A stretch of 64,000 bases of DNA from Geomonas oryzisoli (GCF_018986915.1 NZ_CP076723.1:777501-841500), one strand, 5' to 3'. Positions 53,732 to 62,537 are shown, counted from the first letter of the stretch. Made by a program: numbers and translations. The notes: generated by a model not told the origin, from the letters alone.

Positions 53732-54026
53732 CAGGTTGCCTATACGGAAAGGGCTCTGCGCGAAAAGCTGAAGGCTGCAGGGGCGAGGTGGGACCCCGTG
53801 GAGAAGGTGTGGCGCGTGCCGTTCAGTTCCATCCAGGGTACGGAGCTGGAGGCGCGGGTGCTGAAGGATTAGCAACTCCAATGAGCCCTCCGGCACTCGT
53901 TCTAATACGGTTGTTTCTTATATAGGCAACCAAGATTGGCTACCTATACAGGAAGCAAGTTACCCATATAGGTAGCCAGCTTCCTATATGGGTAACTTAT
54001 CTAACCGTTCAATAACAAATGTTGGC
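53732..54026 (+). repeat. attI-proximal segment, copy 2 (295 bp)
   Basis: Duplicate of 50184-50478, including the tail of the small gene (46 codons, no start), the TATAGG repeats and the terminal TAACAAATGTTGGC. The left boundary abuts the MITE-derived CCCTGTTCCC sequence. Confidence 0.92.
54003..54026 (+). other. attI-like insertion site, copy 2
   Basis: AACCGTTCAATAACAAAT plus GTTGGC (54021-54026), followed directly by cassette 6. Confidence 0.65.
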
Positions 54027-54036
54027 TGGAAAGATT

Positions 54037-54555
54037 ATGTACTACAAAGTAATCGAAAAATTTGGGCCGAATGATGGCAACAGATGGAACGACTATCTCA
54101 AATGGAGAGGACTCCACCTCACCAGGTTTGAGTCGGTAGATGGTGTACTAAGAGGCGACATCTTTGATCCTAAATCCGACGAGGACTGGCAAAACTGCAT
54201 TCAAGAAGATTACAAGATCTCACTGATCACAAATCTTGAGTATGCGAAAAAAGTTCTTGGGCAGCACGATAATGCTGAAATAGTTGGAATTGATTTCCCT
54301 GAGGATCATCACTATCAACCGAGTGCAGGACTGCTGGGATTTGATGTGCTGGACTCGCATTGGGATGTCTCGATGCTCACTGATTGGGGGACTGACGAGG
54401 AGAGGCTCTTTTCGCATCTGATCATGGAAAATGGTTTGATAGGTGATATAGCAGAAGCATTTAGAATCAGAGACCTCCTCCGCTCGCAATTCCCTGAAGA
54501 TCACCATGCCCGAGAGTGTCACGTTTGTGCCATCTACAGAATTACTCCTAATTAG
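54037..54555 (+). CDS. cassette 6: hypothetical protein (172 aa)
   Basis: ATG at 54037 after GGAAAGATT, 10 bp after the second attI-like GTTGGC. Soluble alpha/beta protein with many acidic and aromatic residues (FGPNDGNRWNDYLKWRGL, VGIDFPEDHHYQPSAGLLGFD, FPEDHHARECHVCAIYRI). No family recognised; the size and composition recall immunity-type proteins, which is only an impression. Confidence 0.65.
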   Translation: MYYKVIEKFGPNDGNRWNDYLKWRGLHLTRFESVDGVLRGDIFDPKSDEDWQNCIQEDYKISLITNLEYAKKVLGQHDNAEIVGIDFPEDHHYQPSAGLLGFDVLDSHWDVSMLTDWGTDEERLFSHLIMENGLIGDIAEAFRIRDLLRSQFPEDHHARECHVCAIYRITPN

Positions 54556-54592
54556 GCGGCAACAGACATCAATTAGTGGTGGAAATGGCAGG

Positions 54593-54691
54593 AGCCAACA
54601 AAACGGGTGGAGGCGGACTTCACGGGGCGGGGAAGTTGCAAGGGCGTGTAAAAGCTCAGCCGTTCCGCCGCTCACCCTACAAGCGTTGGCC
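54593..54691 (+). other. attC-like site 6
   Basis: AGCCAACAAAACGGGTGGAG GCGGACTT on the left and CGTTCCGCCGCTCACCCTAC AAGCGTTGGCC on the right. Arms are complementary (GGGTGGAGGCGGA / TCCGCCGCTCACCC) with about 35 bp between them. First of six sites of the same family. Confidence 0.82.
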
Positions 54692-54707
54692 AAACAAGGG
54701 ATAACTG

Positions 54708-55064
54708 ATGCACAAGGATGAAGAAATATTTGCGAGAATCGCGCTGGTGATCTCAGGATTGTGCATCATCTTGCTCTTCGCACTAAAACCTAGGTCACCA
54801 TCCGAACTGTTAGACTTAATTAGCCGCCCCACGATTGCTTTCCTGCCAACATGGTACGTGATTCAAAAGCACCAGCTTTTTAAAAAATTAAAGAACAGTA
54901 CGCAATCACAAGCTGGAGCACTTTTGGGGCTAGTTGTTGGAGCAATGGTTACAAGGAAATTTTCAACGCATTATCAAATCTATCTGGTCATCTACGGGTT
55001 TGAAGTTTTGTGCTTGTATTACTTCATCAGGGCCAAGGGCAAAATAAGGGCAGAAAACAGCTAG
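54708..55064 (+). CDS. cassette 7: small membrane protein (118 aa)
   Basis: ATG after AAGGG. Three to four hydrophobic segments (IALVISGLCIILLFAL, TIAFLPTWYVI, GALLGLVVGAMV, IYLVIYGFEVLCLYYFI). No family recognised. Confidence 0.65.
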   Translation: MHKDEEIFARIALVISGLCIILLFALKPRSPSELLDLISRPTIAFLPTWYVIQKHQLFKKLKNSTQSQAGALLGLVVGAMVTRKFSTHYQIYLVIYGFEVLCLYYFIRAKGKIRAENS

Positions 55065-55165
55065 CCCAACCAGGACGGGTGGAGACGGACTTCGCGAGTC
55101 TTGGAAAGCGGGTGTGTGCTTGGGAAAGCTAAGCCGCTCCGCCGCTCACCCTTAAGCCGTTGGCC
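55064..55165 (+). other. attC-like site 7
   Basis: GCCCAACCAGGACGGGTGGA GACGGACTT ... GCCGCTCCGCCGCTCACCCT TAAGCCGTTGGCC. The left end starts at the stop codon of cassette 7. Confidence 0.85.
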
Positions 55166-55179
55166 AAGAAGGATTTGTC

Positions 55180-55488
55180 ATGAGTAACAAACCAAGCGAA
55201 TCTGAAAAACCAATTTTACGTTCCACTAAGATTGCTGGAGCCTTGCTCATGTTCTGCATCGGGTTAGCACCAATGGGGTTTGCAGCTTGCTTTAAACCTG
55301 CCCATTGGCTGGATTCAGCTTTCATTCCGTTCTGGGGGGTGATTCTTGTATCCACCGCTTACGCATTGGTGACCAAAGACGAGAGACGTGCCTCAATTGT
55401 TATTAGAGTGATGTGGGCCGTTGGCCTGATGAATCTTGCTGGTTGCGCTGATATATTGTGCGGGATAGGCCGTGCTACAAATGGATGA
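55180..55488 (+). CDS. cassette 8: small membrane protein (102 aa)
   Basis: ATG after AAGGA. Three hydrophobic helices (GALLMFCIGLAPMGFAACF, FIPFWGVILVSTAYALV, VMWAVGLMNLAGCADILCG). Unknown function. Confidence 0.65.
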   Translation: MSNKPSESEKPILRSTKIAGALLMFCIGLAPMGFAACFKPAHWLDSAFIPFWGVILVSTAYALVTKDERRASIVIRVMWAVGLMNLAGCADILCGIGRATNG

Positions 55489-55582
55489 CATCGAAATGTA
55501 GCGTGGAGACTTTTCAGTTGAACCCTGTGAAGTAAAGGAACCTCAAGGGGGCAGGCACTTTTTAATCGTGGGGAATGGCAGA

Positions 55583-55645
55583 TGCCAACCAACGCCCTTA
55601 GACGCGGACGGCTGACGCCGCCGGTCAAGGCCGCCCCCGTTGACA
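55583..55645 (+). other. attC-like site 8 (short type)
   Basis: TGCCAACCAACGCCCTTAGA CGCGGACGGC and GGTCAAGGCCGCCCCCGTTG ACA. Shorter than the neighbouring sites (63 bp) and different in the centre. Confidence 0.7.
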
Positions 55646-55657
55646 GGAAGAGAAACC

Positions 55658-56095
55658 ATGACTGACGATTTCGAAAATCCAGAGATAGAGGAGCGGTGGT
55701 GTACTGAGCAGCGTTCCGAAGTTCAAGATTACCTCCTCGGGCAAAATGTTGACTACGGAGAGATTGGAGAATGGCCGGCCTGGCACGTAGCACCCATGGT
55801 AGCGATATGGGCAATCGAGAGTAAGGTAAACCCGGGATGGGTGGGGTGGTGGGCCATCTCAGGAGACGTGCCGACAGACTACATATCAGCAGAAAAGGTA
55901 AAAAATCCAAGAGAAGCCATGCGCGTGTTTGCCAAAGTATGGGCAGAAGTTTCGGGGGGCATGTTACGAGGTGAATCTCACCCCACCATCAAGATTGGAA
56001 ACCCAGAGAACTGGCCCGAGCTGGGAAATCTTTTGAAAAGACGTTCCGATTTACTCGCACAATTTGCAGAGGATGATTCAGTTTGGGAAGAATGA
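55658..56095 (+). CDS. cassette 9: DUF4826-type protein (145 aa)
   Basis: Matches DUF4826 as I recall it: WPAWHVAPMVAIWAIES, PGWVGWWAISGDVPTDYIS and NPREAMRVFAKVW. Function unknown. ATG after AGGAAGAG within 13 bp of attC 8. Confidence 0.8.
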   Translation: MTDDFENPEIEERWCTEQRSEVQDYLLGQNVDYGEIGEWPAWHVAPMVAIWAIESKVNPGWVGWWAISGDVPTDYISAEKVKNPREAMRVFAKVWAEVSGGMLRGESHPTIKIGNPENWPELGNLLKRRSDLLAQFAEDDSVWEE

Positions 56096-56096
56096 C

Positions 56097-56200
56097 CGCC
56101 AACCAGGCGGGTAGAGACGGTCTTCGCGGATGCTGGTAGTGCTGATAGGGGCCAATGTAAGCTTGGCCGCTCCGCTGCTCACCCGCGCGAGCCGTTGGCC
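56097..56200 (+). other. attC-like site 9
   Basis: CGCCAACCAGGCGGGTAGAG ACGGTCTTCGCGG ... GCCGCTCCGCTGCTCACCCG CGCGAGCCGTTGGCC. Same family as sites 6 and 7. Confidence 0.85.
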
Positions 56201-56213
56201 AAGAATTGAAGAC

Positions 56214-56516
56214 ATGGCAGCCGTAAGGATAGCAAGCATGTTCACATCCCTCATCATTACCATCATAGTAGGAAACTTGGCATTTTACCTTACCATGTTC
56301 AGATTGAACACAAAGCATAAGTGGCTTCTCGATCAGTTGCAGTTGGATGGCCGGCTGTATTGTTATTCAATTCCTCAAACAGCGAAACTTATTGAGTTTA
56401 TTTTACGCGACCTTGTCAATTTAAAGGACCTTTTCTTACTGTTTGCTGGTTACACGATGGTAGCCTGTCTGCTGTTAACATTTGTACAAATAATTTATAT
56501 GGTACTTTGGCACTAA
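56214..56516 (+). CDS. cassette 10: small membrane protein (100 aa)
   Basis: ATG at 56214 chosen because the upstream extension lies inside attC 9. Two hydrophobic helices at the ends (MFTSLIITIIVGNLAFYLTM and LFAGYTMVACLLLTFVQIIY) with an amphipathic middle. Unknown function. About 115 bp of noncoding sequence follow before the next attC. Confidence 0.6.
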   Translation: MAAVRIASMFTSLIITIIVGNLAFYLTMFRLNTKHKWLLDQLQLDGRLYCYSIPQTAKLIEFILRDLVNLKDLFLLFAGYTMVACLLLTFVQIIYMVLWH

Positions 56517-56633
56517 CAGCACCTCCACTCACGATTCAGATCGGACGCTGGAAAAAATACTCGAACACCAAAAACATGATCCACCCATATCGGGCGGGCA
56601 GATTTAATGGACAAGCACGTGGGATTGCGTAGG

Positions 56634-56733
56634 TGCCAACCACACGGATAGACGCGGTCTCCGCGGTGAGTAAAGAGTGGAAGGACGCCGGTACAAGTTG
56701 AACGCTCCGCCGGTCATCCGTAACCCGTTGGCG
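56634..56733 (+). other. attC-like site 10
   Basis: TGCCAACCACACGGATAGAC GCGGTCTCCGCGG ... AACGCTCCGCCGGTCATCCG TAACCCGTTGGCG. Confidence 0.8.
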
Positions 56734-56777
56734 GGGGAGACTATAGATGTCCACCATGGGGGGCAAAGGGAATCGAG

Positions 56778-57659
56778 ATGCAATGTGACTTGTGCGGAGA
56801 GGAGTTGTCCGAGACCGACAAGGCGAAGGGGGCGGACCTTTGCCGGGAGTGCGAGGCAAAAGTTTTCGAGAAAGACGGCAGTCAGCGCGAGGAGATGGCG
56901 AGACCTGCCGACTCCGCAGGTAAGAAAAAGGAAATATGGTGGGTGGTGTCGGTAGGCTCCCTGTTGGGATTTACCGGCATCGGATTTCTGACCTGCTTCC
57001 TGTTGCCACGCAGTGAGTCAGACTGGTTCGGGATCAGGTACCTTCTAGTGATAGGCGGGGCGGGCCTCGTCGGATGCCTACTTTGTGTGATTTTCGCCAT
57101 CATCTCCCTGAACAGAAGGGAAAAACGAAGCTTATGGGCTGTGGGAGCGGCGTTTCCGAGCTCTTTGATCCTGATGGTTTGTTTCACCTTTGCAATGAAC
57201 CAACACGCGAAGCAGGAGAACTACCAGAACTGGGCCACGAGCTACAAAAATTACAAACAAGAGATCATCGCCAATCCCGAAATTGTGCTCAGCGAGCATT
57301 GGGCCACCACGGCTGATGCCACCAAGGAGACCGCGTTCCGGGAATCGTTCGGAGACCCAGCCGTGTATTACGATCTGCGGTTGCTGAAGCGGATTTACAA
57401 CGAGGTGCCACGCATGAGGGAGTATGTCTTCCTTCATCCCGCGTGCGACAGAGAATTCATCGAGGAGCACTTTGACGAGGCTTTCAAGCGAGCCGAGAAG
57501 GTCAATTACACCATGCTCGCAAGCATGATGAAGAATCCCAACACCCCTATCGAACTCGTTGAAAAGGTCGCGAGCAGTAAGGGGATGGTAATGGGCGCCG
57601 TCGAGCCGGCGAGATATGCGTTGCAAAAGAGAAAGGGAGGGAATGAGGACGGGCAATGA
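56778..57659 (+). CDS. cassette 11: zinc-ribbon plus membrane protein (293 aa)
   Basis: N-terminal CDLCGEEL and LCRECEAK form one CxxC/CxxC zinc site (residues 3-26). Then three hydrophobic helices (about 55-75, 85-110, 118-140) and a soluble C-terminal part of about 150 residues (YNEVPRMREYVFLHPACDRE, NPNTPIELVEKVA). The last part recalls short leucine-rich/variant repeat proteins, which often have NPxTPxxxLxxLA. ATG after AAAGGG. The largest cassette in the array. Confidence 0.7.
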   Translation: MQCDLCGEELSETDKAKGADLCRECEAKVFEKDGSQREEMARPADSAGKKKEIWWVVSVGSLLGFTGIGFLTCFLLPRSESDWFGIRYLLVIGGAGLVGCLLCVIFAIISLNRREKRSLWAVGAAFPSSLILMVCFTFAMNQHAKQENYQNWATSYKNYKQEIIANPEIVLSEHWATTADATKETAFRESFGDPAVYYDLRLLKRIYNEVPRMREYVFLHPACDREFIEEHFDEAFKRAEKVNYTMLASMMKNPNTPIELVEKVASSKGMVMGAVEPARYALQKRKGGNEDGQ

Positions 57660-57689
57660 TAACTCAGACATTCTGAGAACGAGAAAGGA

Positions 57690-57790
57690 TTCCAACCAGA
57701 ACGGGTGGAGTCGGACTCCGCGGTTGATGAGAGCGGGAAAAGCAAACCATAGGAATTGCCGCTCCGCCGCTCACCCGCTATCCGTTGGAC
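57690..57790 (+). other. attC-like site 11
   Basis: TTCCAACCAGAACGGGTGGA GTCGGACTCCGCGG ... TGCCGCTCCGCCGCTCACCC GCTATCCGTTGGAC. The two core ends are complementary in their variable bases (CCAAC/GTTGG). Confidence 0.85.
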
Positions 57791-57860
57791 AAGTTCCAAA
57801 ACTAATATATAACCGAGGTCGCCTCATACCTGTTGGCCGCGATATCTTTTGGGTGGTAAT

Positions 57861-58678
57861 TTGAGATCAGCTACCAAGAAATTTGTTTATGTAATCTTCT
57901 TTTTATTACCAGTGCTAAGTGTAACAGGCTGTGCCACAATTAATTATAGGGAAGATGTTGTTAGAAATGATTACGCAGGTGACACATTCCGGCTACAAGA
58001 TCCTAGCCATTCAAAGCCAGTACAACTGGCGTCTTCTTAGGAAAGTTCAATATCAACCATACAGCTTATTTTAAATATCAATTCAATGACTTATTATGGG
58101 ATGGCGGCCACTCAGTTATTGAGTTGCTGATACCGCAAGATCCAAAAGAAAAGGCTAAAATGAAGAGAATTAAGGGGCCAATGGAACTGGGTAATATAGC
58201 ATATTTCAGCTTTAAGCAGAAAACCCTGCATAGTCCTTATCTATTTCACCTTTCACCATCTCAACTTCTTCAGGAGTCAGGCAAAGTACCTCAGAATACA
58301 AAAGGGTTTGACGACGCTAGCCAAGCTTTGTTTCCGACTGAATATCCGGCGATGGTAACTATGGAGGTAACTGAAAATGGGCCTGGAACATTACTTGCCT
58401 TTGGGCGGCAACTCAAGCAGGATGAACTCCCAAGTCAAGAGGATCTAAAAAAGGACCACGCCCACAGATTCATCTCAGAGAGATCTTACGACCCAAACTG
58501 CAAATGGTGGTCCCTCTGGAGTGAAACCTATGAGGTAGATTCCTATTTATTTCCTATTTCTCTGAACATGAGAAGAGCATTGTTGAGCCCCGGGTATATC
58601 CTCGCAGGAGCCATAGACATTATTACACTGCCTGTGATGTGGCCGATGTATATGGTCGGTATATATGGGAGCCCGTAA
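57861..58678 (+). pseudogene. cassette 12: lipoprotein gene with a frameshift
   Basis: TTG start (57861 or 57849) after GGGTGGT; signal with lipobox LSVTGC. The frame runs to a TAG at 58038, but from about 58010 the next frame is coding: FKASTTGVFLGKFNINHTAY, FKYQFNDLLWDGGHSVIELL, ending IDIITLPVMWPMYMVGIYGS at 58678. A single-base loss near 58000-58020 joins the two into one protein of about 270 aa. The C-terminal hydrophobic ending recalls small YceK-like lipoproteins. Broken or misread gene. Confidence 0.68.
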
Positions 58679-58810
58679 TGAATAGTCTCCCCATCCGCAC
58701 ATAGGAATATAAGTTTCTGGTGGAAGAATTTGTCCGTCCTGCTATGCGACGCGTAAAAAGAGCGATCCCAACCACCGCATCCCCGCATCCGCATTATATT
58801 CGCTGCTGGT

Positions 58811-58930
58811 ATGGTACCCAAAATTGGCATCGACAAAATCAGTCCGCGACTCAGATTCACTGTACTTACGCTATGCACACTACTCATCGTGCTCATCATC
58901 TTTGCGTTTATTGCTGTGGCAAATAACTAA
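58811..58930 (+). CDS. possible 39-residue single-helix membrane peptide
   Basis: ATG...TAA of 40 codons: MVPKIGIDKISPRLRFTV, then a hydrophobic helix (LCTLLIVLIIFAFIAVA), NN. It lies between the lipoprotein pseudogene and the last attC site, so it belongs to the same cassette. The ribosome site is weak. Nothing else coding is seen in 58679-58965. Confidence 0.5.
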   Translation: MVPKIGIDKISPRLRFTVLTLCTLLIVLIIFAFIAVANN

Positions 58931-58965
58931 GGTCGGGGGGCAATTCAAGTTGCAACTCCCATCTG

Positions 58966-59067
58966 ACCCAACCAAAACGGGTGGAGACGGACTCCGCGGG
59001 TCAGCGTAAGCAAGAGGGAGCGGAAGAAAGTAAAGCCGCTCCGCCGCTCACCCGCCAGCCGTTGCGA
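58966..59067 (+). other. attC-like site 12, last of the array
   Basis: ACCCAAC (perfect RYYYAAC) CAAAACGGGTGGAGACGGAC TCCGCGG ... GCCGCTCCGCCGCTCACCCG CCAGCCGTTGCGAC. Confidence 0.85.
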
Positions 59068-59111
59068 CATGGCCTATTCTCCTGCGGCAAGCGCATTGAT
59101 CGGGATCATCT

Positions 59112-59352
59112 TCACCCCGGTTCATGTTTCATCAACCGTTCCATTTCGTTCGCTACGCGCTGCAGGATCGGCCGCAGGTCGTCTGCGGTGAGCCTGGTGT
59201 AGTGCCTGCGGGACCTGGTCGAATACGTCGATCTGCACGAAGAAGGTCTTCACGTCCCGCCCCACCCGCAGCGCCAACCCCTTCAGCTCCGTGTCGAAGT
59301 AGTCCACCTGTCCCTTGGGCGGGAATGGGAGGGTAGGAGTTAGGTAGGACAT
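59112..59352 (-). pseudogene. remnant of a DUF4102-type tyrosine integrase
   Basis: The N-terminus YLTPTLPFPPKGQVDYFDTE, LKGLALRVGRDVKTFFVQ is the arm-binding (DUF4102) domain of phage/island integrases. After VFDQVP the frame changes and continues RRHYTRLTADDLRPILQRVA, NEMERLMKHEPG to a TGA at 59112. The catalytic core is missing. It marks the end of the cassette region; short TAGGTAGG repeats (59336-59382) precede it. Confidence 0.6.
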
Positions 59353-59392
59353 AGGTAGGTCTAGGTAGGAAAAAGGTAGGTCCAGAACTAAA

Positions 59393-59428
59393 AAACCCGC
59401 TAAATCTGGCTTAAAGATTAGCGGGTTT
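59393..59428. terminator. bidirectional hairpin between the array and hpnH
   Basis: AAACCCGCTAA-14 nt-TTAGCGGGTTT, a perfect 11-bp stem with A on one side and T on the other. About 80 bp downstream of hpnH on the minus strand; nothing else is seen in 59430-59509. Confidence 0.75.
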
Positions 59429-59509
59429 CTGGTGCCGTGTAAAGGCTTAACTATCTGAAAATATTGCGTATCAGCTGTAGCGACAAACAGGTATTAATAA
59501 TAAAAAAAT

Positions 59510-60508
59510 CTAAGTCAGATTCCACAGGAACATTTCCCACATCTCTTTCCAGCTCTTGCCGATCTCCTCGACGACGGTGGGCTCGAAGCCGCAGTGCATC
59601 ATGCATTGGGCGCAGCGCGGGTCCTTGCCGACGCCGTACTTGTCCCACTGGGTCTTCTCCATCATCTCGGCGAAACTGCCGTAGTGCTCGTCGGTGATGA
59701 GATAGCACGGCGCCTTCCAGCCGCGCGGGTTCCGGGTCGGGTTGCCCCACGGGGTGCACTGGAGCTCCTTGTCGCCTTTCAGGAACCTCAGATACATCGG
59801 GGTGGAGAAGAAACGGAAGCGCTTGCTCATCTCATACACGGCCTCGAACTTCTTCTGGATCTCGCGCCGCTCCAGGAAGAGCTTCTCGCCTACCGCCTCG
59901 TAACCGAAGCCGGGGGCTACCAGGAAACCGTCGACGCCGATGTCCTTCAGGTGGGAGAAGAGCATCTCGATCTCGATCAGATCGGTCTCCTTGAAGATGG
60001 TGGTGTTGGTGCAGAGCCTGAAGCCGAGCTGCTTGGCCTTCTTGATGGCGGACATGGCGATCTTGAAGGTGCCGGGACGCTCCAGGATGCGGTCGTGGGT
60101 CTCTTCCATGCCGTCCAGGTGGACGTTGAGCACGAAGTTCGGGTGCGGCTTCAGCGTGTCCAGCGCCTTCTCCAGGAGCAGGGCGTTGGTGCACAGATAG
60201 ATGTGCTTCCCTCTCTTCAACACCGCGTCGATCAGTTCGAAGATATGGGGGTACAAAAACGGTTCGCCGCCGGTGATGGTGACGACCGGTGCCGGACACT
60301 GGTCCACGGAGTCCAGGCACTCCTGGAGGCTCATCATCTCCTGGATGGTGTCTGCATACTCCCTGATGCGGCCGCAGCCGGAGCAGGCGAGATTGCACAG
60401 ATGGGTCGGCTCCAGCATGAGGACCAGGGGATACTTCTCCTGCTTCTTCATCTTGTTGCCCATGATGTAACGGGTGAGATCGTAATTCAATCGCATCGGA
60501 AAACGCAT
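59510..60508 (-). CDS. hpnH: hopanoid biosynthesis radical SAM protein HpnH (332 aa)
   Basis: Links adenosine to the hopene side chain to give adenosylhopane, the first step of hopanoid side-chain extension. Radical SAM cluster CNLACSGC at residue 38, TITGGEPFLYP, then the conserved CQPCTPWGNP-like LQCTPWGNPTRNPRGWKAPC and the C-terminal DPRCAQCMMHCGFEPT (auxiliary Cys). Length typical (about 330 aa). Last gene of the leftward hopanoid operon. Confidence 0.95.
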   Translation of the reverse strand: MRFPMRLNYDLTRYIMGNKMKKQEKYPLVLMLEPTHLCNLACSGCGRIREYADTIQEMMSLQECLDSVDQCPAPVVTITGGEPFLYPHIFELIDAVLKRGKHIYLCTNALLLEKALDTLKPHPNFVLNVHLDGMEETHDRILERPGTFKIAMSAIKKAKQLGFRLCTNTTIFKETDLIEIEMLFSHLKDIGVDGFLVAPGFGYEAVGEKLFLERREIQKKFEAVYEMSKRFRFFSTPMYLRFLKGDKELQCTPWGNPTRNPRGWKAPCYLITDEHYGSFAEMMEKTQWDKYGVGKDPRCAQCMMHCGFEPTVVEEIGKSWKEMWEMFLWNLT

Positions 60509-60559
60509 TGTAGAGTATCCTTCCGGCTTTTCTTTGGTTGACGGCTGATAAAGACGACT

Positions 60560-60599
60560 GCGGGACAGGCCGAGAGATGAAGCTTTCAGCCTGTCCCGC
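60560..60599. repeat. inverted repeat between dxs and hpnH
   Basis: GCGGGACAGGC and GCCTGTCCCGC with an 18-nt loop. No T tract, so an mRNA-processing or pausing structure is more likely than a terminator. Confidence 0.6.
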
Positions 60600-60629
60600 G
60601 TGAGCTGCCTGAGTGTAACGAAAACGCTG

Positions 60630-62537
60630 CTACTTTACCACGGTTAGTTGCGGATGAACGCTGCCGGCTCCCTTCAAAAAGGCCTGGCAGGTGGCGGCGA
60701 TGCCGGCGCCGTCGAGCCCCAGGTCGGCACGCAGCTGGGCTTGGCTCCCCTGTTCGATGAAGCTGTCGGGGATGCCAATCCGCTTCACCCGCACGCCGGT
60801 CAGCCCCGCATCGGCGACCGCTTCCAGTACGGCGCTGCCGAAGCCCCCGAGGAGGGCGTTCTCCTCGACGGTGACGACGCAGCCGGTGCGCCCGGCCTCG
60901 GCGAGGATCAGCTCGCGGTCCAAAGGCTTAACGAAGCGCGCGTTGACCACGGAGGCGAAGATCCCTTTCTGCTTCAACAGTGCGGCGGCTTCCAGCGCGG
61001 GGTAGACGGTGGAGCCGACGGCGACCAGGGTCAGGTCGGTTCCCTGGACCAAGAGTTCCCCCTTGCCGATCTCGAGCGACTTCAGCTCCTTGTCCATTGC
61101 CACGCCGAATCCGGCGCCGCGCGGGTAGCGCAGCGAAACGGGGCGGCCGTGATAGATGGCGGTCTTCAGCATGTGCTGCAGCTCGTTCTCGTCCTTGGGG
61201 GCCATCACGGTGAGCTCGGGGAGGTGGCGCAGGTACGAGATGTCGAAGGCGCCGTGATGGGTCGGGCCGTCGTCGCCGACGAGGCCGGCACGGTCCAGGG
61301 CCATGGTCACCGGCAGCTTCTGCAGGCAGATGTCGTGGAAGACCTGGTCGTAGGCACGCTGGGTGAAGGTCGAGTAGATGGCGGCGACCGGGCGGAACCC
61401 TTCCACGGCGAGCCCCGCCGCGAAGGTCAGGGCGTGCTGCTCGGCGATGCCGACGTCGAAGAAGCGCTCCGGGAACCTCTCGGCGAATGGGGTGAGGCCG
61501 GTGCCGTCGGGCATGGCCGCGGTGATGGCCAGGATCTTCTCGTCCTTTTCGCCCAGCTTCACCAGGGTGTTGCCGAAGACGCTGGTGTAGGAGGGGGGAG
61601 CCTGCTTGCTCGCGGTGGTGCTGGCGGGCTTGGTGGGGGCGACGCCGTGGTACTTGTCCGGCATGTCCTCGGCCGGGCCGTGGCCTTTCCCCTTCTTGGT
61701 CATCACGTGCAGCAGGATCGGGCCTTCCAGCCGCTTCACGTTCTCCAAAACACCCAAGAGGGTGGGGATGTCGTGCCCGGCGATGGGGCCTACATACTCG
61801 AAGCCGAGCGCCTCGAAGAGCGTGCCCGGGGTGAGGAAGCCCTTGAGCGAGTTCTCCGCTTTCTTGGCGAAGTGGAGGATGTTGCCGCCGATGGCCGGGA
61901 TTCCCGCCAAGAGCCCCTCCATCTCCTTCTTCAGGCTCCGGTAATAGGAGCCGGTCATCTTCCTGGAGATGAAGGAGGAGAGGGCGCCTACATTCTTGGA
62001 GATGGACATCTCGTTGTCGTTTAAGACGACGATCAGGTTTTTCTTCAGGTGGCCGGCCTGGTTAAGCGCCTCCAGCGCCATCCCGCCGGTAAGCGAGCCG
62101 TCGCCGATCACCGAGATGACCCGGGCGTCGTCCCCCTTGAGGGTGTGGGCTACCGCCAGGCCGAGGCCGGCGGAAATCGAGGTGGAGGAGTGCCCGGCGC
62201 CGAAGGCGTCGTGGGGGGACTCGGAGCGCTTGGGAAAGCCGCTGATCCCCTTGTAGCAGCGCTGGGTGTGGAAGCTGTCGCGCCGCCCGGTGAGGATCTT
62301 GTGGGTGTAGGCCTGGTGGCCGACGTCCCAGACGATGTTGTCCTTGGGGGAGTCGAAACAGTAATGGAGCGCGATGCTGAGCTCGACCACACCCAGGTTG
62401 GAAGCCAGGTGTCCGCCGGTCTTTGCCACCGTATCCATGAGGAAGCCGCGCACCTCGTCAGCGAGCAGCACCAGCTCCTCGGCATCCAGCTTCTTCAGGT
62501 CGTCGGGACCGTTTATCTTGCTTAGCAGTGTGTACAT
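60630..62537 (-). CDS. dxs: 1-deoxy-D-xylulose-5-phosphate synthase (635 aa)
   Basis: Condenses pyruvate and glyceraldehyde 3-phosphate with TPP, the entry step of the MEP isoprenoid pathway that feeds hopanoid synthesis. Motifs: [12 protein letters not shown] (residue about 75), the TPP motif [18 protein letters not shown]...N, the transketolase region with [15 protein letters not shown], and the C-terminal domain. The ATG at 62537 follows AAGGAGATCC; the in-frame extension to 62633 runs through a family B repeat and is rejected. Placed inside the hopanoid operon. Confidence 0.97.
   Translation of the reverse strand: MYTLLSKINGPDDLKKLDAEELVLLADEVRGFLMDTVAKTGGHLASNLGVVELSIALHYCFDSPKDNIVWDVGHQAYTHKILTGRRDSFHTQRCYKGISGFPKRSESPHDAFGAGHSSTSISAGLGLAVAHTLKGDDARVISVIGDGSLTGGMALEALNQAGHLKKNLIVVLNDNEMSISKNVGALSSFISRKMTGSYYRSLKKEMEGLLAGIPAIGGNILHFAKKAENSLKGFLTPGTLFEALGFEYVGPIAGHDIPTLLGVLENVKRLEGPILLHVMTKKGKGHGPAEDMPDKYHGVAPTKPASTTASKQAPPSYTSVFGNTLVKLGEKDEKILAITAAMPDGTGLTPFAERFPERFFDVGIAEQHALTFAAGLAVEGFRPVAAIYSTFTQRAYDQVFHDICLQKLPVTMALDRAGLVGDDGPTHHGAFDISYLRHLPELTVMAPKDENELQHMLKTAIYHGRPVSLRYPRGAGFGVAMDKELKSLEIGKGELLVQGTDLTLVAVGSTVYPALEAAALLKQKGIFASVVNARFVKPLDRELILAEAGRTGCVVTVEENALLGGFGSAVLEAVADAGLTGVRVKRIGIPDSFIEQGSQAQLRADLGLDGAGIAATCQAFLKGAGSVHPQLTVVK

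Noticed and set aside
50190-59067. CRISPR array as explanation for the repeated sequences
   Set aside because: Repeats are 60-100 bp apart from one another by whole genes of variable length, have variable centres and show attC-type core ends; no short regular spacers and no cas genes.
60648-62024. 458-residue ORF opposite dxs
   Set aside because: dxs is unambiguous on the minus strand; the plus frame has Gly/Val/Asp-rich shadow composition.
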